From the NCBI RefSeq assembly GCF_030815145.1, contig NZ_JAUSWJ010000001.1:1798001-1862000 (forward strand): a stretch of 64,000 nucleotides of DNA, written 5' to 3'. The notes beneath the pieces were generated by a model. That model searched no databases, was not told where the DNA came from, and saw only the letters and a program-made list of their open reading frames with translations. Position numbers and translations under genes: made by a program. How positions within the stretch are numbered: the stretch's first letter is position 1; the number at the start of each line of letters is the position of its first letter. This DNA is from Kaistia geumhonensis. Its GTDB lineage: Bacteria; Pseudomonadota; Alphaproteobacteria; Rhizobiales; Kaistiaceae. Shown piece after piece: positions 53,239 through 61,710 of the stretch.

Positions 53239-54747
53239 GTGAAAGCGAACGTGATCGTCCATAAGGACTTCGCGCTCTCCGCGATCGATGATCGCATCTA
53301 CAGCTCGTTCCTCGAGCATCTGGGGCGCGCGATCTATACGGGCATCTACGAGCCCGGCCATCCGACCGCCGATGCCGACGGCTTCCGGGGTGACGTGATC
53401 GACCTCGTCCGCGCCATCAACACACCCTATGTGCGTTATCCCGGCGGCAATTTCGTCTCCGCCTACAACTGGGAAGACGGCATAGGCCCGCGCGAGGATC
53501 GCCCGACCCGGCTCGATCTCGCCTGGAAGACGCGCGACAACAATGCCGTCGGCGTCAACGAATTCGTCGACTGGTGCAAGAAGGCCGGCACCAACCCGAT
53601 GCTGGCCATCAATCTCGGCTCGCGCGGCCTCGATGCGGCGCGCAATTTCGTCGAATACTGCAACCATCCCGGCGGCTCCTACTGGAGCGACCTGCGCCGC
53701 AAGCATGGCTGGGCCGACCCGCACAACGTCAAGCTCTGGTGCCTCGGCAACGAGATGGACGGCCCCTGGCAGGTCGGGCACAAGACGGCCGACGAATATG
53801 GCCGCCTCGCCAACGAGACCGCCAAGGCGCTGCGCCTGTTCGACCGCTCGCTGGAGCTGATCGTCTGCGGCTCGTCGAACTCCGACATGCCGACCTATCC
53901 GCAGTGGGAAGCGACCGTCCTCGAGCACACCTACGATTCGGTCGACCACATCTCGCTGCACATGTATTTCGCCAATGTCGAGCATGACACGCTCGGCTAT
54001 CTGGCCAAGGCCGAGAAGCTCGACCGCTATATCGGCACGATTGCCGGCGTGATCGACTTCATCAAGGCGAAGAAGCGTTCCAAGCGGAACGTCACGATCT
54101 CCTTCGACGAGTGGAACGTCTGGTATCACAGCCGCGAAGCCGACAAGAAGATCCTGGAGGGCGACGTCTGGCCGGACGAGCCGCATCTCCTCGAGGACAT
54201 CTACAATTTCGAGGACGTGCTGCAGGTCGGCGGCATCCTCAACACCTTCATCCGCCGCGCCGACCGGGTGAAGATCGCCTGCATCGCGCAGCTCGTGAAC
54301 GTGATCGCGCCGATCATGACCGAGAAGGGCGGCCCGGCCTGGAAGCAGACGATCTACTATCCGTTCCTCTATGCCTCGCTCTATGGCCGCGGCACGGCGC
54401 TCAACGCCGTCGTCGACGGACCGACCTATGACAGCGCCTTCGGCGACGACATCCCCTATCTCGATCTCTCGGCGGTGCGCTCGACCGCGGGCGACGCGCT
54501 GACCTTCTTCGTGGTCAACCGCCACCTGACGGACAGTCTCGATCTCTCGGCCTCGCTGCAGGGCTTTGCCGGGGCGCGGGTCGTCGAGCACATCCAGATG
54601 ACGCATCCGGACCTGCGCGCAGTCAACACGGCCGCCAATCCGGACAATGTCGCGCCGAAAACGGTGTCCGGCACGATCGTGGAAGACGGCACGCTGAAGT
54701 CCAAGCTGCCGCCGCTCTCCTACAACGTCATCCGCCTCGCGCTCTGA
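53239..54747 (+). CDS. Alpha-L-arabinofuranosidase (glycoside hydrolase family 51)
   Basis: 502-residue enzyme that removes alpha-L-arabinofuranose from arabinan, arabinoxylan or their oligosaccharides. The (beta/alpha)8 catalytic core has the acid/base Glu in KLWCLGNEMDGPW and the nucleophile Glu in TISFDEWNVWY. RYPGGNFVSAYNWEDGIGP is the GH51 signature. C-terminal ~120 residues are the beta-sandwich. No signal peptide, so intracellular. Start: GTG at 53239 with GCGAGG 5 bases upstream. Confidence 0.94.
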   Translation: MKANVIVHKDFALSAIDDRIYSSFLEHLGRAIYTGIYEPGHPTADADGFRGDVIDLVRAINTPYVRYPGGNFVSAYNWEDGIGPREDRPTRLDLAWKTRDNNAVGVNEFVDWCKKAGTNPMLAINLGSRGLDAARNFVEYCNHPGGSYWSDLRRKHGWADPHNVKLWCLGNEMDGPWQVGHKTADEYGRLANETAKALRLFDRSLELIVCGSSNSDMPTYPQWEATVLEHTYDSVDHISLHMYFANVEHDTLGYLAKAEKLDRYIGTIAGVIDFIKAKKRSKRNVTISFDEWNVWYHSREADKKILEGDVWPDEPHLLEDIYNFEDVLQVGGILNTFIRRADRVKIACIAQLVNVIAPIMTEKGGPAWKQTIYYPFLYASLYGRGTALNAVVDGPTYDSAFGDDIPYLDLSAVRSTAGDALTFFVVNRHLTDSLDLSASLQGFAGARVVEHIQMTHPDLRAVNTAANPDNVAPKTVSGTIVEDGTLKSKLPPLSYNVIRLAL

Positions 54748-54904
54748 GCGCTGGGGCTTTCGGAAGCTGACGGCGGCCCGCTCACCGCGGGCCGCCGCTC
54801 AATCTGCGCGAACTGCGACCGCTTGCGGGGACTGGCCGGACCGGATTTCGGCCTTGCGTCTTCCCATTCGCACCCGCATCTGGGATGTTGCGCAGCAACA
54901 GACC

Positions 54905-55915
54905 ATGAGCCCCTCGATGTGGAATGCCCCCGCCGCGCCGGCCGACGAGGCCGAGCGGCTGAACGAACTCTACAGCTACGCCATTCTCGACACGCCAGCC
55001 GAGGAGCGGTTCGACCGCATCACGCGCATCGCATCGCGGGTCTATGGCGCGGATGCGGCTTACATGAGCTTCGTCGACGCCGACCAGCAATGGCTGAAGG
55101 CTCAGAGCGGCCGACGCCTGCCTGACATGCTGCCGCGCTCCGAAAGCCTTTGCACGCTGGTGATCGCCACGGATGCCGAGGTCGTCATCAACGATCTCAG
55201 GGCTGTGCCGGCCCTCGCCGGTCACCCGGTCGTCGAGGCCGGCACCTGGGGCTTCTATGCCGGCGTGCCGCTCAGGGGCGAGCACGGCCATGTCATCGGC
55301 ACGCTCTGCATTGTCAATGCCCGCGCGGGCGCGCCGGACGGCTTCAGCACCGACGTTCTTCACGACCTCGCGGCGATCTCCAGCCACGAACTGATCCTCG
55401 CGCAGCGCAATTCCGAACTCTACCGGCTGACCAATACCGACGCGCTCACCGGCCTCGCCAATCGCCGGATGTTCGATTCCGAGCTGACGCGCACGCTGCG
55501 CCGCAGCCGCCGTACCGGTAGCGAAGCCTCGCTGCTCGTCATCGACCTCGACCACTTCAAGGAGGTCAACGACGCCGCAGGGCATGCCGCGGGCGATGCG
55601 GCGCTCGCCGACTTCGCAGCGGTGCTGAGGGGGGTCGCCCGGCGGCCCGACGATCTCGCGGCCCGCATCGGCGGCGAGGAGTTCGCGCTGATCCTGGGGG
55701 GTACGGACGGTGCCGGCGCCCTGACCGTCGCGGCATCGCTGCTGGAAGCGCTGGCGGCGGCGGGCATCGAGCATCCGAAGCGCGGCCGGCTCACCACCAG
55801 CATCGGCGCCGCGACCCTCGAGGCCGACGACGACGCCAGGGCATGGTTCGCACGGGCCGATCGCGCGCTCTACGCGGCCAAGGCGGGCGGCCGCGCCACC
55901 GTCAGGACGAGCTGA
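54905..55915 (+). CDS. GAF-GGDEF diguanylate cyclase
   Basis: 336 residues from the ATG at 54905; a TTG at 54854 would add 17 residues and neither has a clear ribosome site. GAF domain at ~20-165 (LNELYSYAILDTPAEERFDRITRIASRVYG). GGDEF domain ~175-335 with an intact active-site motif GGEEF and an RxxD product-inhibition site (RPDD) five residues before it. It makes c-di-GMP from two GTP, in the cytoplasm, and is likely feedback-inhibited. Convergent with the acetate kinase gene, 3 bp apart. Confidence 0.9.
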   Translation: MSPSMWNAPAAPADEAERLNELYSYAILDTPAEERFDRITRIASRVYGADAAYMSFVDADQQWLKAQSGRRLPDMLPRSESLCTLVIATDAEVVINDLRAVPALAGHPVVEAGTWGFYAGVPLRGEHGHVIGTLCIVNARAGAPDGFSTDVLHDLAAISSHELILAQRNSELYRLTNTDALTGLANRRMFDSELTRTLRRSRRTGSEASLLVIDLDHFKEVNDAAGHAAGDAALADFAAVLRGVARRPDDLAARIGGEEFALILGGTDGAGALTVAASLLEALAAAGIEHPKRGRLTTSIGAATLEADDDARAWFARADRALYAAKAGGRATVRTS

Positions 55916-55918
55916 GGC

Positions 55919-57118
55919 TCAGCCGCCTTCGCCTGCCGCGAGCAACAGGGCCCGCGTGTGACGCGCGATCATGCGCTCCTCGTCGGTCGGCACCACGAGG
56001 ATGGCGACGGGGCTGCCCTTCGTCTCGACATGGAGATCGGATCGCGCATTGGCCTCGGCATCGAGCGCGAGGCCGGCGAAGGCGAGCGCCTCGACGACGC
56101 GCCGGCGGATGTCCGGTGCATTTTCGCCGATGCCGGCGGTGAAGACGAGCGCATCGAGACCGCCGATGGAGACGGCGAGCGAGGCCACCGCCTGGGCGAC
56201 GCGGCGGGAGAAGAAATCGAGCGCCATCGCCGCGCGCGGATCGTCGCTTTCGAGCAGCGTCCGCACATCGTTGCTGATCCCGGAGAGGCCGAGCAGCCCG
56301 CTCTCGCGATAGAGCATGGTGCCGATATCGTGCGCCGTCATGCCTTTCTGCTCGATGAGATGCAGGATGACGCCGGGATCGACCGCGCCGGACCGGGTTC
56401 CCATCGGGATCCCGTCGAGCGCCGTGAAGCTCATGGTCGTCTCGATGCTCCGGCCCCCCTGGAGCGCGCAGAGCGAGGCGCCGGAGCCGAGATGGGCGAT
56501 GACGACGCGGCGATCCGCAATCTCGGGCGCCAGGCGTCGCAGGGCGCCGCCGACATATTCATAGGAGAGCCCGTGGAAGCCGTAGCGGCGCACGCCTTCG
56601 TCATAGAGCGCGCGCGGCAGCGCGAAGCGGTCCGAAAGCTCCGGATGATCGCGATGGAAGGCGGTGTCGAAGCAGGCGACCTGCGGCAGGCCGGGATGCT
56701 CCTTCATCAGGAGGCGGATCGGATCGAGATTGCCGAGCTGGTGCAGCGGCGCCAGCGGGATGAAGCTCTCCAGCGTCTTCATGACCTCACCGTCGACCAC
56801 GACCGGATGCGTGAAGGTGGGACCGCCATGCACGACGCGATGGCCGACGCCGATCATCTCGTGGCCGCCGAGTCGATCCTCCAGCCAGTCCATGACGATC
56901 TTCTGCGCGGCTCCGGAATCGGCGGCGGCGCCCTTGTCGAGGCTCCGTTCGTCCAGCGGCCTGCCATCGCCGTCCTTCGCTTTCAGCCGCGCGTCTCCGC
57001 CGATGCCGTCGAGCACGCCGGAAAAGACGGTATCGAGCGCCTCGCCCGCCCCGAGCGCGTAGAGCTTGAACTTGATGCTCGAGCTTCCGGCATTGATTAC
57101 GAGGATGGCGTCGCTCAT
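55919..57118 (-). CDS. ackA: Acetate/propionate kinase
   Basis: 399-residue ASKHA-fold kinase making acetyl phosphate from acetate and ATP (reversible). Signatures are VINAGSSSIKFKLY at residue ~6 and VACFDTAFHRDHP and YGFHGLSYEYV in mid-protein, with GHRVVHGG before them. The ATG at 57118 has GGAGGAAC upstream. No phosphotransacetylase gene is adjacent, so the partner is elsewhere; a propionate kinase role is possible. Confidence 0.93.
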   Translation of the reverse strand: MSDAILVINAGSSSIKFKLYALGAGEALDTVFSGVLDGIGGDARLKAKDGDGRPLDERSLDKGAAADSGAAQKIVMDWLEDRLGGHEMIGVGHRVVHGGPTFTHPVVVDGEVMKTLESFIPLAPLHQLGNLDPIRLLMKEHPGLPQVACFDTAFHRDHPELSDRFALPRALYDEGVRRYGFHGLSYEYVGGALRRLAPEIADRRVVIAHLGSGASLCALQGGRSIETTMSFTALDGIPMGTRSGAVDPGVILHLIEQKGMTAHDIGTMLYRESGLLGLSGISNDVRTLLESDDPRAAMALDFFSRRVAQAVASLAVSIGGLDALVFTAGIGENAPDIRRRVVEALAFAGLALDAEANARSDLHVETKGSPVAILVVPTDEERMIARHTRALLLAAGEGG

Positions 57119-57216
57119 CGTTCCTCCAGTGAAGTGGCGGCTCGGAGCCGTCGCGGACGGGTCCGCCACCGTGCCGGCTCCCTCGCACGACTATAGCCCC
57201 CGAAGGAGGACGGAGC

Positions 57217-57651
57217 ATGACTGGCGACAAGGAGGCTCGCGCGACCACCGCCGATACGGCCGACACCAACGCGGCCTCGGCCGAGATCGATGCGCGGATC
57301 GCCGCGCTCGGCGACTGGCGCGGGCCAGTGCTCTCGCGGCTGCGCGCGATCATCCGCGGCGCCGATCCCGCGATCGTCGAGGAGGTGAAGTGGCGCGGCG
57401 TCCCCGTCTGGTCGCGCGGCGGAATCATCTGCACCGGCGAGACCTACAAGGCCGTGGTCAAGCTGACCTTCGCCAAAGGCGCCGCGCTGCCCGACCCCGC
57501 GGGGCTCTTCAATGCCAGCCTCGAGGGCAATACCCGCCGCGCGATCGACATCCGCGAAAGCGGGGCGATCGACGCGGATGCGCTGACGGCACTCGTCCAG
57601 GCGGCAATCGCGCGTAACCTCGAAACCGGCACAAAGAAGCGGAAAGCCTGA
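57217..57651 (+). CDS. DUF1801 (YdhG-like) domain protein
   Basis: 144-residue cytoplasmic protein. DUF1801 signature region spans LSRLRAIIRGADPAIVEEVKWRGVPVW and ETYKAVVKLTFAKGA. An Ala/Thr-rich N-terminus (~25 residues) looks disordered. GGAGGACGGAGC precedes the ATG. Function unknown. It lies between acetate kinase (divergent) and the GntR gene. Confidence 0.85.
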   Translation: MTGDKEARATTADTADTNAASAEIDARIAALGDWRGPVLSRLRAIIRGADPAIVEEVKWRGVPVWSRGGIICTGETYKAVVKLTFAKGAALPDPAGLFNASLEGNTRRAIDIRESGAIDADALTALVQAAIARNLETGTKKRKA

Positions 57652-57702
57652 GAGCCGCGGCAGGCCGGTGCTTGCCAAGCCGCCGGCTTCGGCGGATGAT
57701 AC

Positions 57703-57713
57703 TGGTATGACCA
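57703..57713 (+). promoter_or_regulatory. GntR-operator-like palindrome over the gntR start codon
   Basis: TGGTATGACCA has TGGT and ACCA arms around three bases, the pattern bound by FCD-type GntR regulators such as NanR and LldR. It covers the ATG at 57707, consistent with self-repression. A second copy with 3 of 4 arm matches is at 58720-58730. Confidence 0.55.
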
Positions 57714-58438
57714 CTGAACATGATCCGATCAAGCGCCGGAAGCTCTCGGACGAGGTGCAGCAGCGGCTGCTCGCGATCATCGAGACCGAGCGCCTCGGGC
57801 CCGGCGACGCGCTGCCCTCGGAGCGCGACCTGATGACGGCCTTCGGCGTCGGCCGTCCGGCGATCCGCGAGGCGATGCAGAGCCTGCAGCGCATGGGGCT
57901 GGTCGAGATCCGCCATGGCGAGCGGGCGCGCATCGCCGAGCCCTCCTTCGGCCGCATGGTCGAGCAGATGTCGGAATCGATGCGCCACATCCTGTCGCAT
58001 TCGCCGGCCAGCCTCGCCCATCTCAAAGAGGCACGCGCGACCTTCGAGATGGAGATGGCACGGATCGCGGCGCAGCGAGCCAAGCCCGCCGATGTCGCCC
58101 GCCTCAAGCGCACCATCGATGCGCAGGAGGCGCAGAGCCACAACCCGGCCGTCTTCCTGCAGCTGGATGCGCGTTTCCATCGGGAGATCGCGGCCATCAG
58201 CGGCAATCCCATCTTCACCTCGCTGAGCGAGGCGCTGCTGCGATGGCTGCAGAGCTTCCATGTCGACCTGTTGCGCGTGCCAGGCCTCGAGAAGCTGACG
58301 CTCGCCGAGCACCGTCAGATCGTCGAGGAAATCGCCGCCGGCAATGTCGCCGGGGCAGCCAAGGCGATGAGCGACCATCTGTATCGCGCCAACGACCTTT
58401 ATCATCAGGACAATTTCGCCCGCCCCTCCGAAACCTGA
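57707..58438 (+). CDS. GntR/FadR-family regulator (FCD type, NanR-like)
   Basis: 243-residue regulator. Winged helix-turn-helix at residues ~10-75 (LPSERDLMTAFGVGRPAIREAMQSLQRMGLVEI) and an all-helical FCD ligand domain (~95-235), with the metal-binding Asp/His pattern DARFHREIAAISGNP and HL. It resembles NanR in ELGERARV-like HGERARIAEPS. The ATG at 57707 (MTTEHDPIKRRK) is used; an upstream frame start at 57668 is possible. It is 327 bp upstream of the apiose-type operon and shares an operator-like sequence with that operon's promoter. Confidence 0.9.
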   Translation: MTTEHDPIKRRKLSDEVQQRLLAIIETERLGPGDALPSERDLMTAFGVGRPAIREAMQSLQRMGLVEIRHGERARIAEPSFGRMVEQMSESMRHILSHSPASLAHLKEARATFEMEMARIAAQRAKPADVARLKRTIDAQEAQSHNPAVFLQLDARFHREIAAISGNPIFTSLSEALLRWLQSFHVDLLRVPGLEKLTLAEHRQIVEEIAAGNVAGAAKAMSDHLYRANDLYHQDNFARPSET

Positions 58439-58719
58439 GAGGGCGCCGGGAAACGCGCGGCGGCATCATTCGTGGTCGCAGCCGGAACAGATGCGGCCCG
58501 TCATGACGGTCTGTGCGCGCCTGAGCTTCACAGCCTCGATCTGATCTTGGCGTCGCCGCCTCGTCACGAAGCGGGGCGAGCGGCTGAGCATGGCGGCTCG
58601 GCCAACCGGCTCCCCGTTGCCGGCCCTTCCCTTTCTCGCTCCTTTGCTGGCTCTCTCCCGGCCTCTGCCCGCTCGCCGCGTCGATGCCGTCAGCAAGGCG
58701 CTTGTGACGACTCGTCTTC
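58439..58719. other. Spacer between gntR and the apiose-type operon, no supported gene
   Basis: 281 bp without a convincing frame on either strand. Short frames here are Arg/Ser-rich shadows. The downstream 50 bp carry the operon promoter. Confidence 0.5.
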
Positions 58720-58730
58720 TGGTATAATCA
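58720..58730 (+). promoter_or_regulatory. Operator-like palindrome with embedded -10 TATAAT
   Basis: TGGTATAATCA combines a perfect -10 hexamer (TATAAT, 58723-58728) with a TGGT-N3-ATCA operator-like palindrome. It lies 36 bp before the first gene of the operon. The upstream -35 is weak (CTTGTG at 58701-58706, 16-base spacing). GntR bound here would block RNA polymerase directly. Confidence 0.6.
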
Positions 58731-58765
58731 CTGTTCCATCATAAGATCGCGCCGCGGGGAGGACC

Positions 58766-60667
58766 ATGGGCGACGCTCGATCCCGGCCTCTTGCATCGGA
58801 TCAGGATGCCGACGGCGCAGCCGCGCGCCGGCTTTCGGCCGGCCCGCTCACGGTCGAGATCGACGACGGCATGCTGCGCGGCGTCCGCTGGCATGGCGTC
58901 GAGGTCGTCCGCGGCATCAACTGCCTGGTGCGCGACGCGCATTGGGGAACGCTGGCGGCGACGGCGGGCGACGAGCACTTCGACGAGAGCGGGCAGGCGT
59001 TTCGCTACGAGCGCCGCTTCGTGCTGGAGGACGGCAGCGCGACGATCGTGCTGACGGCGGCAGGCGCCTCGGACGGCAGCCTCGCCGTCACCGCCGCCAT
59101 CACCGCCGTCCGGGATATCGCGACGAACCGCGCCGGGCTGACGCTGCTGCATCCCATCGCCGGCGTCGCCGGGACGACGCTCGCGATCCGGCATGGCGAC
59201 GGCAGCGTCGAGCAGGCCAGCTTTCCGGCGCTGATCCAGCCGGCCCAGCCGGCTTTCGACATCGCGGGCCTCCGACACGAGATCGGCGGCATCGGCGTCG
59301 AGATCGCCTTCGAGGGCGAGGTCTTCGAAATGGAGGACCAGCGCAACTGGTCGGACGCCTCGTTCAAGACCTATTGCCGGCCGCTTGCGTTGCCGACGCC
59401 CTACACGATCGAGACCGGCACCACGGTCGCCCAGCGCATCGCGATCCGCTGCACGGGCGCGCCAAAGGCGGCGGGCGGCACCGCAGCCGCGCAACCGCTG
59501 GCGCTCGGGCCGGAGATCGGCCGCCTGCCGGAGGTCACGCTCGCCGTCGATGCCGACGCTGTCGCCGGGGCCGAGGCGATGGCGCTCCTCGCCGGAGCCG
59601 GCATCGGCCGGTTGTCGCTGCGCGTTTCCACGGATGTGGCGGCCGAACGGCTCTCCGCCCTGGCAACGATCTGCGGCGGACGGGGCGTCGACCTCGAGGC
59701 CGTCGTCGTCGGCCGCGATCCTCTCGAAGCGCTGGGACGGCTGAGAGGCGCGCTTGACGCCGCCGGCATCGCCCCGGAGCGGGTTCTGGCGCTGCCGGAG
59801 GCGTATCTTTCCTCCTACCAGCCTTCCGGCCCCTGGCCGGACGGGCCGCGGCCCGAGGCGGCGATCGCGGCCGCTCGCGCCGTGTTCCCGGCCGCGCGGA
59901 TCGGCGGCGGCATGCTGACGAGCTTCACCGAGTTCAACCGCTGCCGGCCGCCGGCGGATCTGGTCGACTATGTCGGTCACGGCACGACGGCGATCGTGCA
60001 TGCCGCCGACGACCGGTCGGTGATGGAGACGCTGGAGGCGCTGCCGGCGATCTTCGCGAGCGCCGCGGCGATCGGACAAGGCAGGCCCTACCGGCTCGGC
60101 CTCGTCTCGATCGGCATGCGGTCGAACGCCTATGGACCGGAGCGCGCGCCGGACCCGGCGGCCCGGCCCCTGGCCATGGCCAAGGCCGATCCGCGACGGG
60201 CGACGCTCTTCGCCGCCGCCTTCGCGGTCGGCGCCGTCGCGGCGACGGAAGGGTCCGCCGTCGAGGCGCTCGCGCTCGGCTCGCCGACCGGCGCCTTCGG
60301 CATCGTGCGCGAGGAAACGGCCGAGCCCTGGCCGGCGCTGACGGAGGGGATGCGCGTCTTCCCGCTCTATCATGTGGTGCGCTGGCTGGCGGAACGCTCC
60401 GGCCCGCCGCGGCGGAGCCTCTCCGGCCTGCCGGCGCATGTCATGGGCATCGCCAGCGGACGCGAGGCGGTGATCGCCAATTGTGGCCTCCGGCCCGTGA
60501 CGATCGCGCTCGCTTCTCCCGCCGCCTGCCTGATGCTCGACGAAGAGAGCCGCCCCGCCGCCGCGCTCGACGCGAACTTCCTGGATCGTCCGGCCGCAGT
60601 CGTCGATAGGATGACGCTTGCACCCTCGTCCACGGCCTTCCTGGCCTTCACCGGAGATCTCTCATGA
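58766..60667 (+). CDS. apnL: Probable D-apionolactone hydrolase (D-apionate lactonase)
   Basis: 633-residue protein without a common named domain that I recognise from sequence. It has an N-terminal beta-rich half (LTVEIDDGMLRGVRWHGVEVVRGINCLVRDAHWGTL) and a C-terminal barrel-like half (residues ~270-530). Its length and its position directly before a Gfo/Idh dehydrogenase, a RuBisCO-like protein and a DUF1537 kinase fit ApnL, the lactonase of the D-apiose pathway described in Rhizobium-type bacteria. It would open D-apionolactone to D-apionate. GGGGAGGA lies immediately before the ATG. The call rests mainly on context and memory of the family. Confidence 0.65.
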   Translation: MGDARSRPLASDQDADGAAARRLSAGPLTVEIDDGMLRGVRWHGVEVVRGINCLVRDAHWGTLAATAGDEHFDESGQAFRYERRFVLEDGSATIVLTAAGASDGSLAVTAAITAVRDIATNRAGLTLLHPIAGVAGTTLAIRHGDGSVEQASFPALIQPAQPAFDIAGLRHEIGGIGVEIAFEGEVFEMEDQRNWSDASFKTYCRPLALPTPYTIETGTTVAQRIAIRCTGAPKAAGGTAAAQPLALGPEIGRLPEVTLAVDADAVAGAEAMALLAGAGIGRLSLRVSTDVAAERLSALATICGGRGVDLEAVVVGRDPLEALGRLRGALDAAGIAPERVLALPEAYLSSYQPSGPWPDGPRPEAAIAAARAVFPAARIGGGMLTSFTEFNRCRPPADLVDYVGHGTTAIVHAADDRSVMETLEALPAIFASAAAIGQGRPYRLGLVSIGMRSNAYGPERAPDPAARPLAMAKADPRRATLFAAAFAVGAVAATEGSAVEALALGSPTGAFGIVREETAEPWPALTEGMRVFPLYHVVRWLAERSGPPRRSLSGLPAHVMGIASGREAVIANCGLRPVTIALASPAACLMLDEESRPAAALDANFLDRPAAVVDRMTLAPSSTAFLAFTGDLS

Positions 60668-61710
60668 CTGTCCGTCGCGGCGCCCTCATCGGATGCGGCT
60701 TCTTCGCGCGTAATCACATGCATGGCTGGGCCGAAGTCGAGGGCGCGGAAATCGTCGCCGTCTGCGACCGCGACACGGCCAAGGCCGAGCGCATGCGGGC
60801 CGATTTCGGCGTGCCGCATGCCTATGGCGACGCCGAGGAGATGCTGCGCACCGAGAAGCTCGACTTCGTCGATGTCGTCACCACCTCGCCCTTCCACAAA
60901 CAACTCGTCGAGCTCGCGGCCCGGCATGGCGTCGCCGCCATCTGCCAGAAGCCGTTCGCCGACACCTATGCCGATGCGGAGGCCATGGTGCGGGCCTGCG
61001 AGGCGGCCGGCGTGCCGCTCGCCGTGCACGAGAATTTCCGCTGGCAGCGGCCCTTCGTGGAACTCGGCGAGCGGATCGCGGCGGGCCGCATCGGCAAGCC
61101 CGTCTATGCGCGCATCTCGTTCCGCCACGCCTTCGACTACTACGCCAACCAGCCTTATCTCACCGAGGTCGAGCGCCTCAGCCTGATGGATATCGGGCTG
61201 CATCTCTACGATCTCGCCCGCTATCTCGTCGGCGAGGTCGAGACGCTCGCCTGCCGCACGCAGCGCATCAATCCGATCGTGCGCGGAGAGGACTCGTTCA
61301 CCTCGCTGCTCGGCCATGTCGGGGGCGCGACCTCGGTGGTCGAGTGCTCCGCCTTCGCGAAATACGACCCCGATCCGTTCCCGGAGACGACCGCCGTCGT
61401 CGAGGGCACCGAGGGCACGCTGGAGCTGCTGCGTGGCTATCGGCTCATCGAGCATCACGCCGGATCGAGCTTCGAGACCAATGTCGATGTCGAGGTGCCG
61501 GCCTGGGGCGCCAAGCCCTGGCAGGTCGTGCAGCGCAGCGTCGCGGCGTTCAACCGCCACTTCGTCGACGTGCTGAACGGCAAGGCCGAGGCGCAGCCCT
61601 CCGGCGCGCACAATCTCGGCACCATGGCGCTGGCGCTCGCCTCCTACGATTCCGCCGCGAGCGGCAGCGTGATCCGCATGAGCGAATGGCGAGAGACGGG
61701 ACATGGTTGA
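60664..61710 (+). CDS. apsD: Gfo/Idh/MocA oxidoreductase, probable D-apiose dehydrogenase
   Basis: 348-residue NAD(P)-dependent dehydrogenase. N-terminal Rossmann motif GALIGCGFFARNH, the lysine motif CQKPFADT and the catalytic Asp-His region SLMDIGLHLYDLARYL. In the D-apiose pathway ApsD oxidises D-apiose to D-apionolactone. Assignment comes from the operon: lactonase before, RuBisCO-like decarboxylase and DUF1537 kinase after. ATG overlaps the lactonase stop by 4 bp; its own end overlaps the next gene by 8 bp. Family membership is certain, the substrate is inferred. Confidence 0.75.
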   Translation: MTVRRGALIGCGFFARNHMHGWAEVEGAEIVAVCDRDTAKAERMRADFGVPHAYGDAEEMLRTEKLDFVDVVTTSPFHKQLVELAARHGVAAICQKPFADTYADAEAMVRACEAAGVPLAVHENFRWQRPFVELGERIAAGRIGKPVYARISFRHAFDYYANQPYLTEVERLSLMDIGLHLYDLARYLVGEVETLACRTQRINPIVRGEDSFTSLLGHVGGATSVVECSAFAKYDPDPFPETTAVVEGTEGTLELLRGYRLIEHHAGSSFETNVDVEVPAWGAKPWQVVQRSVAAFNRHFVDVLNGKAEAQPSGAHNLGTMALALASYDSAASGSVIRMSEWRETGHG

